64,000 nucleotides of DNA from contig CALVXB010000007.1 in assembly GCA_944368775.1 (NCBI GenBank), positions 1 through 64,000 on the forward strand, in the 5' to 3' direction. The notes under the pieces are model-generated. The model was not told the DNA's origin and did not search any database. It saw only the letters and a list, made by a program, of their open reading frames with translations. The stretch's first letter is position 1. Every line of letters begins with the position of its first letter. The stretch comes from an uncultured Clostridia bacterium (lineage in GTDB: Bacteria; Bacillota; Clostridia; Christensenellales; Borkfalkiaceae). Below are positions 10,205 through 17,259 of this stretch, piece after piece. A program made the translations under genes and the position numbers.

Positions 10205-10869
10205 ACGATCTCCTTTGCATAGGCACCGACGTCGATGACGCCGTCGATCATGTGCGGCCGATAAAAGCGCGGTTCGGCGCTGTCGCAGGGGGTGCCGTCC
10301 TTATTTTTCTTGAATTGCAGATCGTACAGCATATAGCCGAGATCGACGTCGCCGCGCAGTTCGCTCGGCGGCAGCGCTTCTTCTAAAGAGACGTCCGCGG
10401 GGAATTCTCTGCAGCCGAGGCAGGGTTTGTGGAAGAATTGCCCCTTGCGCAGGCGGCGGAGCAAAATGTTGTAGCACTTTTCGTCCGTCATCGTTTCATC
10501 CCGCTCTTCCGTCAAAACAAAATGAAATTCCACGCCGTATTCGACGTCTTTCAGCAGCAAGCTCGCGCGCTGCGTGCGCAGCTCCTGCGAGGTGACGGAT
10601 GCGTCCCCGCCGCCGTTCATCTGCTTTTTGACCGAGGCGAGAGAAATTTTTTCGCTCAACTCGTTGCGGCGGATGTTGACGAGATCCGGCTGCCGATACA
10701 CATAGATCTTATCGATCACATATTTGACGCCGGGGTGCCAGAAGATGGCAGAGATCAGCCCGACGAGCGCGCTCGGCGTCGGAACGTCGTAGCTGACGCG
10801 CTCGACCTTCATTTCCGGGCGAGAAAAAAGGGCGTACTCTCCTTTGATCTTGATCTTAAATCCAAACAT
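10198..10869 (-). CDS. cas5: Cas5c (Cas5d), pre-crRNA processing subunit
   Basis: In type I-C, which lacks Cas6, Cas5 cuts the repeat RNA and then caps the 5' handle. The 223-residue product opens MFGFKIKIKGEYALFSRPEM, with the RAMP fold strand and the conserved FSRPE segment, followed by SYDVPTPSALVGLISAIFW. I chose the ATG at 10869 because GAGGAGG lies five bases upstream. An in-frame ATG at 10899 would add ten unrelated residues. It lies 29 bases after the cas3 stop and overlaps cas8c by 7 bases. Confidence 0.96.
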   Translation of the reverse strand: MFGFKIKIKGEYALFSRPEMKVERVSYDVPTPSALVGLISAIFWHPGVKYVIDKIYVYRQPDLVNIRRNELSEKISLASVKKQMNGGGDASVTSQELRTQRASLLLKDVEYGVEFHFVLTEERDETMTDEKCYNILLRRLRKGQFFHKPCLGCREFPADVSLEEALPPSELRGDVDLGYMLYDLQFKKNKDGTPCDSAEPRFYRPHMIDGVIDVGAYAKEIVC

Positions 10870-10898
10870 AGAGTCCTCCTCATCGTGTAAAAATCGCA

Positions 10899-13037
10899 TT
10901 AACAGATATAATTTGTGTCGTCAAAGAGCTTGATGCCGGTATTCGGGTCGTAGAAAGCGGGGTTGGTCAAAAAATACGATCCGTCGCGGCAAGTTACGGC
11001 GCCTTGTGCGAGCAATTTTTCGAGCTCATATTGTTTGACGTTGACGGCGTAAGATTGCAGCTTTCGCTTTGCGGCCCTGCCGCCTTGGTGCAGCAAGCCG
11101 AGGGCGGCGGCTTCTTCGCCGGCATTGCGGCAGACGATCACGCCGAAACTTTCGTCGTCGATCAAGCGGAAATCTTGCGCGTAGCTGTCGAAATTGAAGC
11201 CGCGCGCCGTAATATATTTGGCAAAGTCGAAAGCAGACATCTCTTCTCTGTAATAGGCGTACAGGCGATCAAAATAGCTCTGCACGGCTTCCGGCGCGGT
11301 GCCGTATTGCGACATCACTTCGCGGCATATCGATCGGCGCACCTGCATCTGCTTGTCTTTTGTTCGGAGAGCCTCGTCTGCGAAGTCAAAGACATAGGTA
11401 TGGCAGGTCTCTTTCGCGCGCTTTCCGTTTCGGTTGCATCGGCCCGCCGTCTGTAAAATATTGTCGAGCCCTGCGCGCTCGCGGAACGCCGTCGCAAAGT
11501 CGAGGTCGACGCCCGCTTCGATGAGCGACGTGGATACGAGCACGAATTTGCGGCCGGCCTTCAAAGCCGCCTGCACATCTTGCAGGACGCGCGCTCTGTC
11601 GCGCTTGGTCATGTAAGTGGAGAGGTGGTAACATTCGCAGGTCAGCTTTTGATAGATCGTTCTTGCCGTTTTGCGCGTGTTGACGACGAGCAGCGACGGG
11701 GCGCCGCTCTCCGCCAAAGCGATCAGCGCCTCCGTCGAAATTTCTGAAAGGTCGTCGACAGAACAGCGTTCAAAAGCGGCAAAATCGCTTCGATCTCGGA
11801 TAAGATCGCACGTTTTGACATCGCCGCAGCCGAATTGCGCGAGCCAGGTCTCAAAGGAGGGCATGGTCGCCGTCAGAAAGAGCGCCTTGCACCCGTAATC
11901 GCGCACAAACAGTTTGACTGCTTCCAGGCATGGCAGATAAAATGCCGAAGGGAACATATGTACTTCGTCAAAGACGAGCATACTGCCCGCAATGTTGTGC
12001 AGCTTGCGCAGGCGCGACGGCTTGCTCCCGTACACAGATTGGAAAAATTGGACATTCGTCGTTACCACGATGGGAATATCCCAATTTTCTGCCGCCGAGG
12101 TCAATTTTGTCGCCGTATCCGCGTCTTCGACCGCACCGTAATCAAAGTTGCAATGGTGTTCGAGGACGACGTCCTCTCCAAAAATGCCTCGAAATACTGC
12201 GGCGTTCTGCTCGATGATGCTCGTATAGGGGATCACATAAATGATGCGCTGCAGCTTGTGCCGCTTCGCTATTTCGAGCGCGAAGCGCATACTCGCCAAT
12301 GTTTTTCCGCTGCCGGTCGGCATATTCATCAAAAACAGATCCGCGGGGTCTTCGCAATGGTGCATACATTGATCTTGCAGATCGGCGCGCGCACGCGCGA
12401 CCGCGTTATCGCCGCGAAAGGAGCGCAGCTTTTTTTCGATCGCCGCAAGGCGTTCATCCGGCAGCAGGGCAGAACTTTGCGGCCGCGCGCCTGTGCAAAA
12501 GCGCTCTGTGTCCAGATAGTCGGCGTCGACCAATGCAGAAAAGACCATGCGCAGCCAAAAGGCGATCTGCTTCATCTGCGCCGCCCGATCGGCGGCGAGC
12601 GCGATCTTCAGAGGGAAGCGCTCCGCCTTTTTTAAGGTCAATTCATTGCGGTAGGCGCTGTAATCCTGCGTGGTTCGTTTGAGCTTGCCAAAGAGCGTCC
12701 GTTCGTCTGCCCGATCGACGGGCGTGCCGCAGTCGGGCAGTCCGCCGTGGTGGCCCGCGATGCAATATGCCGCGATGCCCATATCGAGTTTTTGGCACTC
12801 GATCGCGCCGCAGACGGCGTGTTCGATCTGTATGTGCTTGTCTCCGCAGATGCGGCGCTGAAAATCGGATTGGTATTTACCTATATCGTGCAAGAGCCCG
12901 ATGTTGTATGCAAACCCCGGACCGCACCACGCTGCGGTAAAGGCTTCGCAGAGAGAAGCCACGTTTTCTGCGTGTGAGCGGATGGTCTGCCATTCGCTTT
13001 GCGGCGAACCGTCTTTGGAGTGTGCGTAATAAGTCAT
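10899..13037 (-). CDS. cas3: Cas3, HD nuclease-helicase of type I-C
   Basis: Cas3 is recruited by Cascade and degrades target DNA. The 712-residue product has an N-terminal HD nuclease (LLHDIGKY with His50-Asp51 and GHHGG near 95-99) and an SF2 helicase. The helicase has Walker A TGSGKT near 241-246, DEVH at 357-360, TATMP, STSLIEAGVDLD and GRCNRNGKR. I chose the ATG at 13037, preceded by GAGGGAAAC, because it gives the usual opening MTYYAHSKDG. Upstream in-frame ATGs at 13073, 13112 and 13229 exist. The one at 13112 sits almost on the predicted transcription start. It is the first gene of the operon. Confidence 0.95.
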   Translation of the reverse strand: MTYYAHSKDGSPQSEWQTIRSHAENVASLCEAFTAAWCGPGFAYNIGLLHDIGKYQSDFQRRICGDKHIQIEHAVCGAIECQKLDMGIAAYCIAGHHGGLPDCGTPVDRADERTLFGKLKRTTQDYSAYRNELTLKKAERFPLKIALAADRAAQMKQIAFWLRMVFSALVDADYLDTERFCTGARPQSSALLPDERLAAIEKKLRSFRGDNAVARARADLQDQCMHHCEDPADLFLMNMPTGSGKTLASMRFALEIAKRHKLQRIIYVIPYTSIIEQNAAVFRGIFGEDVVLEHHCNFDYGAVEDADTATKLTSAAENWDIPIVVTTNVQFFQSVYGSKPSRLRKLHNIAGSMLVFDEVHMFPSAFYLPCLEAVKLFVRDYGCKALFLTATMPSFETWLAQFGCGDVKTCDLIRDRSDFAAFERCSVDDLSEISTEALIALAESGAPSLLVVNTRKTARTIYQKLTCECYHLSTYMTKRDRARVLQDVQAALKAGRKFVLVSTSLIEAGVDLDFATAFRERAGLDNILQTAGRCNRNGKRAKETCHTYVFDFADEALRTKDKQMQVRRSICREVMSQYGTAPEAVQSYFDRLYAYYREEMSAFDFAKYITARGFNFDSYAQDFRLIDDESFGVIVCRNAGEEAAALGLLHQGGRAAKRKLQSYAVNVKQYELEKLLAQGAVTCRDGSYFLTNPAFYDPNTGIKLFDDTNYIC

Positions 13038-13116
13038 GTTTCCCTCGGTATGCAAGCTATGCGCTGCGATCATCGGCGATATTGCATGATCGCCGTAATC
13101 GGAAGCCTCCATATTT

Positions 13117-13145
13117 ATTATATATCTCACATATGCACGCGTCAA
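13117..13145 (-). promoter_or_regulatory. Promoter of the cas operon
   Basis: On the minus strand TTGACG (13145-13140) is separated by 17 bases from a perfect TATAAT (13122-13117), a near-consensus vegetative promoter. Transcription would begin near 13111, giving a leader of about 75 nt before the cas3 ATG at 13037. Confidence 0.75.
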
Positions 13146-13234
13146 TAGTTTTTTTAAATTTATGATAAAATCGCGCGCATTTATACTTGTCTGTTTGTGC
13201 CTGTGCGATCCGGATCGGAAGAGGTGCAAAGGAG

Positions 13235-13255
13235 AAAAATCATCCGCACCCCTTA
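13235..13255 (-). other. Possible degenerate CRISPR-repeat relic upstream of cas3
   Basis: Read on the plus strand, ATCC-GCACCCC at 13242-13252 matches the array repeat segment ATCCACGCACCCC except for a 2-base deletion. On the minus strand, the cas transcription direction, it reads GGGGTGCGGATGATTTT, like the 3' half of a repeat with its handle. It lies about 90 bases upstream of the cas -35. It may be chance or a CreA-like element. Confidence 0.25.
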
Positions 13256-13283
13256 AAAATCGTCAAAAAACGTAGCATTATTG

Positions 13284-13315
13284 GCGAATTATGTCACATA
13301 TAGTACTCTATGAAA
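13284..13315 (-). repeat. CATAGTACTATG element, copy 1
   Basis: Minus-strand copy of the dispersed 32-bp element: core AGTACTATA, TGACATAATTCGC end. It overlaps the start codon (13310) of the next plus-strand gene, which has no Shine-Dalgarno sequence. Confidence 0.85.
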
Positions 13316-14326
13316 CGTATTATTCGGGCCATTCGCACGCCGCTGCTGTGCGTGCTATGCGTAGCCGTTGCCATTTTTGCGATCTTATATCCGATGCGGG
13401 ACGCAGTCTGCGAGGAGGGCGAGGCGTGGCGGGGCGTCTTGCGCCTCTGGCAGATCGACAGCTTTGAAGGCGGCCGCGGTTCGCGCGCTTCTTTTTTGAA
13501 CTCGGTTGCGCGCCGCTATGAGACGGCGGGCGGGATGCTCGTGCTCGTGACGCAGCATACGGCAGAGAGCGCCGAAAACGCATTGCGGGACGGGCAGGTG
13601 CCGGATCTCATCTCGTACGGCCCGGGCGTCGGCTTTGTCGCGGATCTCGCGCGCCCGCTCCCCGGCTTTTCCTTTGCGGCCGGTGCGTTGGGCGGCCAAA
13701 CGTACGCGGTGCCGTGGTGCCGCGGGGGATATTTTTTGTTGACGGGGGAAGGGGATTTTTCAGACATATCGGCGGAAAATACCGTGATCGGCGAAGGGCG
13801 CGGCGCGTCCGTCCGCGCTGCCGCTGCGTTGGAAGGCTTGGTGGGAACGTTCGCCGTGCAAGATTCGCTGCAGGCGTATCTTTCGCTGATCGGCGGCAAG
13901 TATCGGTATATGGTCGGCACGCAGCGCGACGTCTGGCGGCTGCGCACGCGGCAGTTTTCCTTCGCTGCGAAGCCGCTCGCAGCCTACAACGATCTGCTGC
14001 AATATATTTCCGTCTGCGCGGAGGATGCGCACAGGTATGCGGCGTCGCTCGCCTTTCTCGAAGTTTTGCTCTCGCAAGAGGTGCAGCAGACGCTCACAAC
14101 CATCGGCATGATGAGCATACAGTATTCTATATACGCAGATGATGCCGTCCTTTCTGCGGCAGAGGGGGAGGGGGCGCGTTCGACGGTGCCCGCTTTCATC
14201 TCGGAAGAGGCGCGCGCGGAACTTGACGCCTGCGCGCAGAGCGTTTTGAACGGAGACAAAAGCGGCGCAAAAAAATTGGAAAACTTCCTTGCAGAATATT
14301 GTAAAAAAAGTTCATTTGCTGTATAA
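13310..14326 (+). CDS. Secreted, membrane-anchored solute-binding-like protein
   Basis: The 338-residue product has an uncleaved-looking N-terminal membrane segment (about residues 7-27) with basic residues before it, so most of it should lie outside the cell. The rest resembles a family 1 extracellular solute-binding protein: LRLWQIDSFEGGRGS at about 44-58, then VPDLISYGPG, a YAVPWCRGGY segment and a helical C terminus. No ABC permease gene is adjacent, so the ligand and any transport role are unknown. The start lies inside a copy of the dispersed element. A TATAGT six bases before the ATG could make the transcript nearly leaderless. The 3' end carries the promoter of murB. Confidence 0.7.
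   Translation: MKRIIRAIRTPLLCVLCVAVAIFAILYPMRDAVCEEGEAWRGVLRLWQIDSFEGGRGSRASFLNSVARRYETAGGMLVLVTQHTAESAENALRDGQVPDLISYGPGVGFVADLARPLPGFSFAAGALGGQTYAVPWCRGGYFLLTGEGDFSDISAENTVIGEGRGASVRAAAALEGLVGTFAVQDSLQAYLSLIGGKYRYMVGTQRDVWRLRTRQFSFAAKPLAAYNDLLQYISVCAEDAHRYAASLAFLEVLLSQEVQQTLTTIGMMSIQYSIYADDAVLSAAEGEGARSTVPAFISEEARAELDACAQSVLNGDKSGAKKLENFLAEYCKKSSFAV
14298..14326 (+). promoter_or_regulatory. Promoter of murB
   Basis: TTGTAA (14298-14303), a 17-base spacer and TATAAT (14321-14326). The -10 overlaps the stop codon of the preceding gene. AGAGGAG follows as ribosome-binding site. Confidence 0.6.
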
Positions 14327-14340
14327 TAGAGGAGAACGAA

Positions 14341-15237
14341 ATGGGCGTCTTTTCCGAGCAGATGGCGGCCGATCTTGCCGGGTTTCCCGGCCAAAGAGGC
14401 TTTTCTTTTCGGCGTCATACGACGGCCGGCATCGGGGGAGCGGCGCCACTCGCGCTGTTTCCGCGCGATGCGGCCGAACTTGCGGCGATTGTCCGCCGCC
14501 TGCGAGAGGCGCATATCCCGCATTGTTTGCTCGGCAACGGCTCCAACGTGCTCGTCTCCGACGCGGGGCTGGACGGCGTCGCCGTCGTGACGAAGGGGGC
14601 GAACGCGCTCTCCGTGCGCGGGGAAGCTGTCGTTGCAGAATGCGGCGCGATGCTCGCTGCCGTGCTCGCGGCGGCGGTGCGCGCCGGCCTTGACGGAGCC
14701 GCCTTTTTGCAAGGCATCCCGGCGACGGTCGGCGGGGCGATCTTTATGAATGCGGGCGCCGGCGGGCGCTGCATGGCGGACATCGTACATTCTGTCACCG
14801 CCCTGATCGGCGGGAAAGTTTGCACGTTTTCCGCCGCGGAGTGCGCCTTCGGTTATAAAGATTCAATTTTTCAAAAGAGAGACTGTTGTATCCTTTCGGC
14901 CGAATTCAAGCTGAAAAAAGGCGATTTGCATAGTATTCTGTCTGACATAGATCGCGTAAAACGGCGGCGTTCGGCTCTTCCGCGCGGGCGCAGTATGGGC
15001 TGCGTGTTCCGCAACGCGGGCGGACGTTCGGCGGGCGAACTGATCGAACGGGCGGGCTGTAAAGGCATGGCTTGCGGCGGCGCGTTCGTGTCGCGGGAGC
15101 ACGCGAATTTTATGATCAATCGCGGAGATGCGACGGCGGCAGATTTTGTCTCCTTGATCGCTTGCGTGCGCGCGCGCGTTTTGGCGCAAGCGGGAATACG
15201 GCTGGAAGAGGAGATACGTTACATAGGAGTATTTTAG
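14341..15237 (+). CDS. murB: UDP-N-acetylenolpyruvoylglucosamine reductase
   Basis: MurB reduces the enolpyruvyl group of UDP-GlcNAc-enolpyruvate to give UDP-MurNAc in cytoplasmic peptidoglycan synthesis. The 298-residue product has the FAD-binding segments LLGNGSNVLVSDAGLDG (about 61-77) and GIPATVGGAIFMNAGA (about 124-139), then FGYKDSIFQ and the C-terminal substrate domain with GCVFRN and GGAFVSREHANFMIN. This corresponds to type IIb MurB. A copy of the dispersed element is embedded at 14924-14955, encoding the LHSILSDIDRV stretch. The protein is no longer than its B. subtilis homologue there, so the element did not insert extra residues. Confidence 0.97.
   Translation: MGVFSEQMAADLAGFPGQRGFSFRRHTTAGIGGAAPLALFPRDAAELAAIVRRLREAHIPHCLLGNGSNVLVSDAGLDGVAVVTKGANALSVRGEAVVAECGAMLAAVLAAAVRAGLDGAAFLQGIPATVGGAIFMNAGAGGRCMADIVHSVTALIGGKVCTFSAAECAFGYKDSIFQKRDCCILSAEFKLKKGDLHSILSDIDRVKRRRSALPRGRSMGCVFRNAGGRSAGELIERAGCKGMACGGAFVSREHANFMINRGDATAADFVSLIACVRARVLAQAGIRLEEEIRYIGVF
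14924..14955 (+). repeat. CATAGTACTATG element, copy 2 (inside murB)
   Basis: Plus-strand copy with core AGTATTCTG, followed by TCTGACATAGATCGC. It lies wholly inside the murB reading frame. Confidence 0.85.
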
Positions 15238-16014
15238 ATGCGACTGACGGGTGATTATCATACGCATACCATCTATAGCCACGGCAAGGGCACCGTGCTC
15301 GAAAACGCGATGCGCGCCAAGGAGATCGGGCTTCAAGAGATCGCCATCACCGACCACGGCTTCGAGCAGCTCGCCTTCGGGTTGCGGCACGAGCGCATCC
15401 CGCAGCTGATCGCAGACTGCAAGGAGGCGAGCCGCCTGACGGGCATCCCCGTGTATGTCGGCACGGAGGCCAACCTCTGCGACGAAAACGGGCGCACCGA
15501 TCTGCGGGAAGAAGATTATAAGGACTTCGACATCTTTTTGATGGGCATCCACCGCTTCGTCAAATTCACGCATTTCCGCGATTTCTGGAATATGTTCGTG
15601 CGCAACTCGGTGGATACGACCTTTCACATCCGCCCGAGCAAGAGCTTGGTGCGCTACAACACCAACGCCTACATCAACAGCATCAAAAAATACCCGATCG
15701 ACGCGGTCACGCACCTCAATTATCAGAGTTTCTGCGACGTCGTCGAAGTCGCGAAGGCGGCGCGCGACTACGGTACCTACATCGAACTCAACGCCAAAAA
15801 GGTGCATCTGACCGACGAGGAGCTCGTCAAAGTGCGCGATACGGGCGTGCGGTTCATCATCGATTCGGACGCGCACACCGTCGACCGCGTCGGCGATACG
15901 AAGTTAGTGGACAAGATCCTTTCCCGCGTCGACATCCCGCGCGATCGGATCGACAATATCGACGGGCGAAAGCCGAATTTCCGCTTCCGCGCTTATAAGG
16001 AGAAGAACCTGTAA
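15238..16014 (+). CDS. PHP-domain phosphatase (YcdX-like)
   Basis: The 258-residue product is a single PHP domain, a trinuclear-metal phosphoesterase fold. Visible metal-ligand motifs are DYHTHTIYSHG (about 6-16), ITDHG (about 37-41), a Glu in GTEANL, and DSDAH near 210. The family includes YcdX and histidinol-phosphate phosphatases. The substrate here is not known, and a his operon context is absent, so a histidine role is unlikely. The ATG follows the murB stop directly. The same gene commonly sits between murB and whiA in Clostridia. Confidence 0.85.
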   Translation: MRLTGDYHTHTIYSHGKGTVLENAMRAKEIGLQEIAITDHGFEQLAFGLRHERIPQLIADCKEASRLTGIPVYVGTEANLCDENGRTDLREEDYKDFDIFLMGIHRFVKFTHFRDFWNMFVRNSVDTTFHIRPSKSLVRYNTNAYINSIKKYPIDAVTHLNYQSFCDVVEVAKAARDYGTYIELNAKKVHLTDEELVKVRDTGVRFIIDSDAHTVDRVGDTKLVDKILSRVDIPRDRIDNIDGRKPNFRFRAYKEKNL

Positions 16015-16016
16015 CC

Positions 16017-16979
16017 GTGGCCGCACTTAATTTTACGCGCGAGATCAAGCGCGAGATCGTGCGCCGCGGCATCGAGAACGCCTGCTGCCGCACGGCGGCG
16101 CTCTCCGCGTTTTTGCGCGTCACGGGCAGCGTGCTGCGCAGCGGCTCGCGCGTCGGTTTTGAATTTGTGACCGAGAGCGAGCGCACGGCAGAATTTGTGA
16201 TCGGGATGCTCGAGGACTTATTCGGCGCAGAGCTGAAGGTGGTCCGCGCCGAAGCGGATGCGCGCAACGGCCGCGACCGCCTCGTCTTTCAATGCCTCTC
16301 CGACCGCTCGCTGTATATCCTGCAGGAGCTGGGTATCGTCGAGCGCACCGAAGGCGCGATCACGCTGCGCCTGGATATCGATCGCTACCTGATCGAAAAC
16401 GAATGCTGCAAGCGCGCCTATATCCTCGGCGCCTTTCTCGGGAGCGGCAGCTGCACCGTCCCGCGCATGGAGGACGCGCGTTCGGGGTATCACCTCGAGA
16501 TCGTGTTTTCGGGCGCGCGCATGGCGGAGTCTTTCTGCGCGCTGCTTGCGGCATACGATATCCTCGCCAAGTGCGTCGAGCGGAAGGGGACGTACGTCGT
16601 CTACCTGAAGAGCCTCGGCGCCATTTCTGATTTTTTGCACCTTTTGGGTGCGGACGCCGCGCTGCAAAAGCTGGATGCGCTCGCCGACCAAAAGGAGGAG
16701 CGCAACCGTATCAACCGCGTGGCGAACTGTCTGCAAAAAAATTATGACAAGAGCGTGCTCGCTTCCGTGCGGCAGATCCGCGCGATCGAGACGATCGCCG
16801 CGGCCGTCGGGCTGCAGGAGCTCGACCCGCAGCTTCGCGAGGTCGCCGAAGCCCGCCTTGCCGACAAAGAGGCTTCACTCAAAGAATTGGCGGCCCGCAT
16901 CGGCATCTCGAAGAGCTGTCTCAATCATCGCCTCCGCAAGCTGGTGCGGACGGCGGAAGAACTATCAGGGGAGGTATAG
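16017..16979 (+). CDS. whiA: DNA-binding protein WhiA
   Basis: WhiA is a conserved Gram-positive regulator with a LAGLIDADG-like N-terminal domain and a C-terminal helix-turn-helix. It is tied to cell division and sporulation in different lineages. The 320-residue product has the usual length. It shows TREIKREIVRR near the N terminus, CCKRAYILGAFLGSGS (about 135-150) from the homing-endonuclease-like core, and the HTH segment LKELAARIGISKSCLNHRLRKL (about 286-307). The start is GTG, two bases after the preceding stop. In many Firmicutes rapZ and yvcK lie directly upstream of whiA. Here both are missing from this position. Confidence 0.96.
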   Translation: MAALNFTREIKREIVRRGIENACCRTAALSAFLRVTGSVLRSGSRVGFEFVTESERTAEFVIGMLEDLFGAELKVVRAEADARNGRDRLVFQCLSDRSLYILQELGIVERTEGAITLRLDIDRYLIENECCKRAYILGAFLGSGSCTVPRMEDARSGYHLEIVFSGARMAESFCALLAAYDILAKCVERKGTYVVYLKSLGAISDFLHLLGADAALQKLDALADQKEERNRINRVANCLQKNYDKSVLASVRQIRAIETIAAAVGLQELDPQLREVAEARLADKEASLKELAARIGISKSCLNHRLRKLVRTAEELSGEV

Positions 16980-16982
16980 ACC

Positions 16983-17234
16983 ATGGAACGCACCGAATTT
17001 GTCTATCATAAAAAGACGTACAATGCCTATGACGCGCAGCAGATCGTGTTTGAAGCGTCCAAGTATAAGAGCGAGCTCATCATTCAGGACGGAAACAAGC
17101 GCGCCAACGCAAAGAGCATCGTCGGGCTGCTTTCGATGCGCTTTTTGCCGGACGACGAGTACACGGTGCTCGCAGAAGGGCAGGACGCAAAGCAGGCGGC
17201 AACCGGCTTGGCGTCCTTTATCGCGCGCCTGTGA
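16983..17234 (+). CDS. HPr-like phosphocarrier paralogue lacking His15 (Crh-like)
   Basis: The 83-residue product aligns along its full length with HPr. The active-site loop usually reads GIHARPA, but here the matching stretch is TYNAYDA, so the His that receives phosphate from enzyme I is replaced, by Asn in my alignment, and the following Arg is also lost. The second site is kept: ANAKSIVGLLSM carries the Ser of HPr (Ser46) that HPr kinase modifies. This pattern matches Crh of Bacillus, which works only in carbon catabolite regulation, though I infer function from residues alone. It lies four bases after whiA, the usual Firmicute location for hpr/crh. Confidence 0.8.
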   Translation: MERTEFVYHKKTYNAYDAQQIVFEASKYKSELIIQDGNKRANAKSIVGLLSMRFLPDDEYTVLAEGQDAKQAATGLASFIARL

Positions 17235-17259
17235 GCGCGCGCAGCAGAAGAGGTAACCA

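Noticed and set aside
13250..13315. The element as a promoter in general
   Set aside because: A few copies contain -10-like words (CATAAT, TATAGT), but no consistent -35 spacing holds across copies, and three lie inside genes.
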